NCBI GenBank assembly: GCA_002299975.1
Contig: DBOT01000087.1
Location: 1-8,901 of the forward strand
Reading direction: 5' to 3'
Source: Lactobacillaceae bacterium UBA639
GTDB lineage: Bacteria > Bacillota > Bacilli > Lactobacillales > Lactobacillaceae
DNA length: 8,901 nucleotides
This document shows positions 6,902-8,901 of this stretch, one piece after another. The notes below the pieces were generated by a model. That model worked only from the letters and a program-made list of their open reading frames with translations, made no database searches and was not told where the DNA came from. The translations under genes were made by a program, and so were the position numbers. Numbering within the stretch: position 1 is the first letter of the stretch; every line of letters begins with the position of its first letter.

Positions 6902-7318
6902 CTACTTACTAAGCTTGTTGTAGTAATCATCAGTTACCTTTTCACACCATTCACTAGTTCCTTTAGTAATGGCAATGTGAGAGAACCAGGAATCCTTGGT
7001 GGCACCATGCCAGTGCTTGACACCTTCGTGAATCGTTACAACATCGCCAGGCTTCAGTAATTGTGCTGGCTTACCTTCTTCTTGGTACCAACCTTCACCG
7101 GCTGTTACCAGGAGAATTTGGTAACCATCGTGGTGGATGTGCCAGTCATTACGGCAACCAGGTTCGAAATTAACGTTAGAAACGTTAATATCAACGTTGT
7201 CGTCAGGGCTAACCAGGCCATTAAGGTAACTGGTCCCGATAAAGTACTTGGCAAAGGCCACATTCTTGTCACCAAAGCCAAACATGTCATTCTTTACTGC
7301 TTCTTCATTCTTTGCCAT
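6902..7318 (-). CDS. Cupin domain protein
   Basis: This is a single-domain cupin of 138 residues. The first cupin motif runs GCRNDWHIHHDGYQILLVTAGEG, with metal-ligand candidates H60 and H62, and Q67 in the usual glutamate position. The second motif is EGVKHWHGA, with H102 and H104. Such small cupins paired with CMD proteins are common in lactobacilli and are usually thought to bind a divalent metal and act on a small organic or oxidised molecule; the reaction is not known. The start ATG at 7318 lies 9 nt after AAGGAAG (7334-7328). It has its own promoter (7353-7381) and LysR-type box upstream and is followed at once by the CMD gene. Confidence 0.93.
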   Translation of the reverse strand: MAKNEEAVKNDMFGFGDKNVAFAKYFIGTSYLNGLVSPDDNVDINVSNVNFEPGCRNDWHIHHDGYQILLVTAGEGWYQEEGKPAQLLKPGDVVTIHEGVKHWHGATKDSWFSHIAITKGTSEWCEKVTDDYYNKLSK

Positions 7319-7352
7319 TGTTAAGCACTTCCTTGTTGTATTGATTACCTTT

Positions 7353-7381
7353 AATATAAGGGATAAAATGTCTAATGTGAA
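7353..7381 (-). promoter_or_regulatory. Promoter of the cupin-CMD operon
   Basis: On the minus strand, TTCACA (7381-7376) and TATATT (7358-7353) each match the consensus at five of six bases, with an ideal 17-bp spacer. Transcription would begin near 7346, giving a leader of about 28 nt that carries AAGGAAG. It lies between the flavodoxin stop and the cupin start, so the operon can be expressed apart from flavodoxin. Confidence 0.75.
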
Positions 7382-7404
7382 ATGCTTATTATAAAGGCTA
7401 AATC

Positions 7405-7419
7405 ATTCACTATATGAAT
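7405..7419. promoter_or_regulatory. LysR-type operator, ATTCA-N5-TGAAT (T-N11-A)
   Basis: A perfect 5-bp dyad with a 5-bp centre fits the LysR consensus T-N11-A with interrupted symmetry. Its centre (7412) is about 66 bp upstream of the predicted cupin-operon start near 7346, the classical recognition-site position of LysR activators. It overlaps the first base of the flavodoxin stop codon region. The likely binder is the LysR protein encoded at 7937-8818. Confidence 0.6.
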
Positions 7420-7895
7420 TACAGCTTACGCAACCAGGCAGCAAGTGTCGGCACCGTAAAGTGCGGCGTAGCATGGGACAGAACGTGATAGCCGGGGGCC
7501 ACCTGCAGTTTTCCCGCATGGGCAACAAAGTCCTGCTGGTAATTACCTGTGTCGCTCCAACCCGTACTGAATGGGGCCACGACTCCTGAATACCCCTGTA
7601 ATTGCTTCAAGAGCTGCATGATTGGCGAGGAGATCTGACCATCCCAGACCGGTCCCCCGACCAGGATAGCATCGTAATAGTCAAGCTTGGGCAGCTTCGT
7701 GACGATCTTAGGTAACTGTCCACTTGTTCGTTGTTCCTTGTAGACCTTATCGGTAGCAGCCATGTCGTCAGGGAAGGCTTTATCTGCTAACTGGATCCGT
7801 AAAATATCAGCGTCGGTTAATTTATGAATTTGACTGGCCAATTTTGCCGTTGTACCAAACTGTGAATAATATAAAATCAATGCTTGTTTTGCCAC
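7419..7895 (-). CDS. Flavodoxin (Flavodoxin_4-like)
   Basis: This is a 158-residue flavodoxin-fold protein that should bind FMN and carry electrons or act as a small quinone/flavin reductase. The N-terminal strand ALILYYS runs into the phosphate loop SQFGTT (11-16). GGPVW (80-84) supplies a ring-stacking aromatic, and the PFSTGWSDTGN loop (108-118) fits the second flavin loop. I chose GTG at 7895 because AAGGAAG lies 9 nt upstream and the fold begins at once after it. A longer start at 7931 would add 12 unrelated residues and run almost to the lysR start. It diverges from the LysR gene. No strong terminator separates it from the cupin gene, so read-through into the operon is possible. Confidence 0.92.
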   Translation of the reverse strand: MAKQALILYYSQFGTTAKLASQIHKLTDADILRIQLADKAFPDDMAATDKVYKEQRTSGQLPKIVTKLPKLDYYDAILVGGPVWDGQISSPIMQLLKQLQGYSGVVAPFSTGWSDTGNYQQDFVAHAGKLQVAPGYHVLSHATPHFTVPTLAAWLRKL

Positions 7896-7916
7896 TTTAA
7901 TACACTTCCTTAAAAT
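7889..7916 (+). promoter_or_regulatory. Candidate promoter of the lysR-type gene
   Basis: TTGCCA (7889-7894), 16 bp, TAAAAT (7911-7916): both hexamers are close to consensus. The start would fall near 7923, giving a leader of only about 14 nt with the ribosome site GGAGG (7922-7926) at its very end, which is unusually short. The -35 box overlaps the flavodoxin start codon. Confidence 0.4.
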
Positions 7917-7936
7917 AGATCGGAGGATCAACCATC

Positions 7937-8818
7937 ATGGATACCCGTGTCATTAAATACTTCCTAACGGTTGCACAAGTCAATAATATCACAAAGGCTG
8001 CTAAACAGCTTCATATCACCCAGCCAACCCTTTCCCGGCAAATCATGGATTTGGAAAAAGAGCTCGGGATCACCCTCTTCGATCGTACGCAACGCAAAAT
8101 GGAATTAACGCAGGCCGGTGTTCTTTTCCAACGCCGGGCAACAACCTTACTTCAGCTAATTGATCAGACCAAAGATGAGCTTCATAAGCAAAACTACAAT
8201 GAATTGAGCGGGACCATTAATTTTGGTTGTGTTTTCTCTAGCGTATCCCCCTTCATGATGGACCTTGTCGACCAGTTCCTGCAGCGCCATCCTGCGGTAC
8301 AATTCAACATTTTCGATGGCGACGGTGACTTCCTTCGTCGCCAACTCGACGAAGCCGCTACGGAACTAGCCTGCCTAATTGAACCAGTGGAAGCCGCTAA
8401 GTATAACTTTCTTGTCCTTCCTAAGCGCGAACAGTGGGGAATTATCCTCCGTACTGATGATCCGCTAGCACAAAAAGAGTCTTTTACTCGTGATGATCTT
8501 TATAAGCTGCCGCTAGTTATTCCCCACCGGAACATCATCCGGGACGAGGTCAGTGACATCCTCAAACTCGATCAGCGAAAGCTTAACATTCGTGCCAGTA
8601 ACACCCAGCCTAGCAATACCATGGAGCTAATTCGGACTGGTCATTACTATGGATTAGGTATTAAGGGGGTTGCCGATGTCTTCCAGGATCCCCACATAAC
8701 ATTTGTTCCGTTCTCACCAACAACGACCACTGGTCACGTCCTGGTGTGGAAGAAGAACCGCCAGCTCTCCACCGCCGCCGAGCACTTTCTGCAATTCGTG
8801 GCCGATCATTGTAACTAG
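7937..8818 (+). CDS. LysR-family transcriptional regulator
   Basis: This is a 293-residue LysR-type regulator of normal length. The N-terminal winged helix-turn-helix is clear: FLTVAQVNNITKAAKQLHIT, then QPTLSRQIMDLEKELGITLF and the RKMELTQAG wing, followed by a linker helix (about 60-88). The C-terminal effector-binding region (about 90-290) begins GTINFGCVFSSVSPFMMDLV. The ATG at 7937 follows GGAGG (7922-7926) by 10 nt. It diverges from flavodoxin with 41 bp between start codons, the classic LysR arrangement. A matching T-N11-A site lies before the cupin-CMD promoter. It probably controls flavodoxin and cupin-CMD in response to an unknown small molecule. Confidence 0.95.
   Translation: MDTRVIKYFLTVAQVNNITKAAKQLHITQPTLSRQIMDLEKELGITLFDRTQRKMELTQAGVLFQRRATTLLQLIDQTKDELHKQNYNELSGTINFGCVFSSVSPFMMDLVDQFLQRHPAVQFNIFDGDGDFLRRQLDEAATELACLIEPVEAAKYNFLVLPKREQWGIILRTDDPLAQKESFTRDDLYKLPLVIPHRNIIRDEVSDILKLDQRKLNIRASNTQPSNTMELIRTGHYYGLGIKGVADVFQDPHITFVPFSPTTTTGHVLVWKKNRQLSTAAEHFLQFVADHCN
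7954..7983 (-). promoter_or_regulatory. Candidate promoter of the flavodoxin gene
   Basis: On the minus strand, TTGACT (7983-7978), 18 bp, TATTTA (7959-7954) would start transcription near 7947, about 50 nt before the GTG. It lies inside the first codons of the LysR gene, so the two divergent promoters would cross each other. Confidence 0.4.
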
Positions 8819-8827
8819 TCGAAAAGA

Positions 8828-8863
8828 AAGCAGCCCGTGCAGAATATCAGGCACGGGCTGCTT
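8828..8863. terminator. Strong hairpin terminator after the lysR-type gene
   Basis: AAGCAGCCCGTGC (8828-8840) pairs perfectly with GCACGGGCTGCTT (8851-8863) around 10 nt. On the plus strand an A-run follows, so it is a poor classical terminator for the LysR gene. On the minus strand it is followed by TCTTTTC, so it may mainly serve a minus-strand gene ending beyond 8863. The last 38 bases hold no gene that can be identified. Confidence 0.75.
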
Positions 8864-8901
8864 AAAAAATATATGGCTTTTTTCAGCATTTCTTAGCGAA
8901 G

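Noticed and set aside
8862..8901. 3' end of a minus-strand gene at the right edge
   Set aside because: The terminator orientation hints at it, but 38 bases allow several stop codons and no protein can be recognised.

Overview
The window looks like chromosomal DNA of a low- to mid-GC Firmicute of the Lactobacillaceae. The protein sequences and the gene style (T-box leader, TTG and GTG starts behind strong AGGAGG-like sites, short intergenic hairpin terminators) suggest a Limosilactobacillus-like species. The genus is inferred from general resemblance, not from a search.

Left part (1-2680). A T-box riboswitch on the minus strand leads out of the left edge towards an unseen amino-acid-related gene; the specifier reads as GAU, aspartate. 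Next comes an isolated VirD4/TraG-type coupling ATPase on the minus strand. It is split by a one-base frameshift and has no transfer genes next to it. The following 315 bp have no gene but contain a pair of ~42-bp imperfect inverted repeats. They border the stump of a major-facilitator transporter that keeps only its C-terminal third. This part looks like decayed accessory DNA between two housekeeping segments.

Middle part (2680-6460). recQ (DNA helicase, minus strand) and a diacylglycerol/lipid kinase (plus strand) diverge from a 251-bp intergenic region. A six-helix membrane protein with an HELSH zinc-protease motif (minus strand) converges on the kinase, with a shared hairpin terminator between them.

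Right part (6500-8901). This is a small redox-type locus: a LysR-family regulator on the plus strand, diverging from a flavodoxin, which is followed on the same strand by a cupin and a cysteine-free carboxymuconolactone-decarboxylase-like protein. The cupin and decarboxylase genes have their own near-consensus promoter. A perfect T-N11-A dyad, ATTCA-N5-TGAAT, is centred about 66 bp upstream of the predicted start of transcription, where LysR proteins usually bind. The simplest reading is that the LysR protein controls the cupin-decarboxylase operon and probably the flavodoxin. The effector and substrate cannot be read from the sequence.

I see no CRISPR array, tRNA, rRNA, transposase or phage module. 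No clearly new multi-gene system stands out. The best leads are the LysR box, the inverted-repeat segment, the orphan coupling ATPase and the unclassified HELSH membrane protein.
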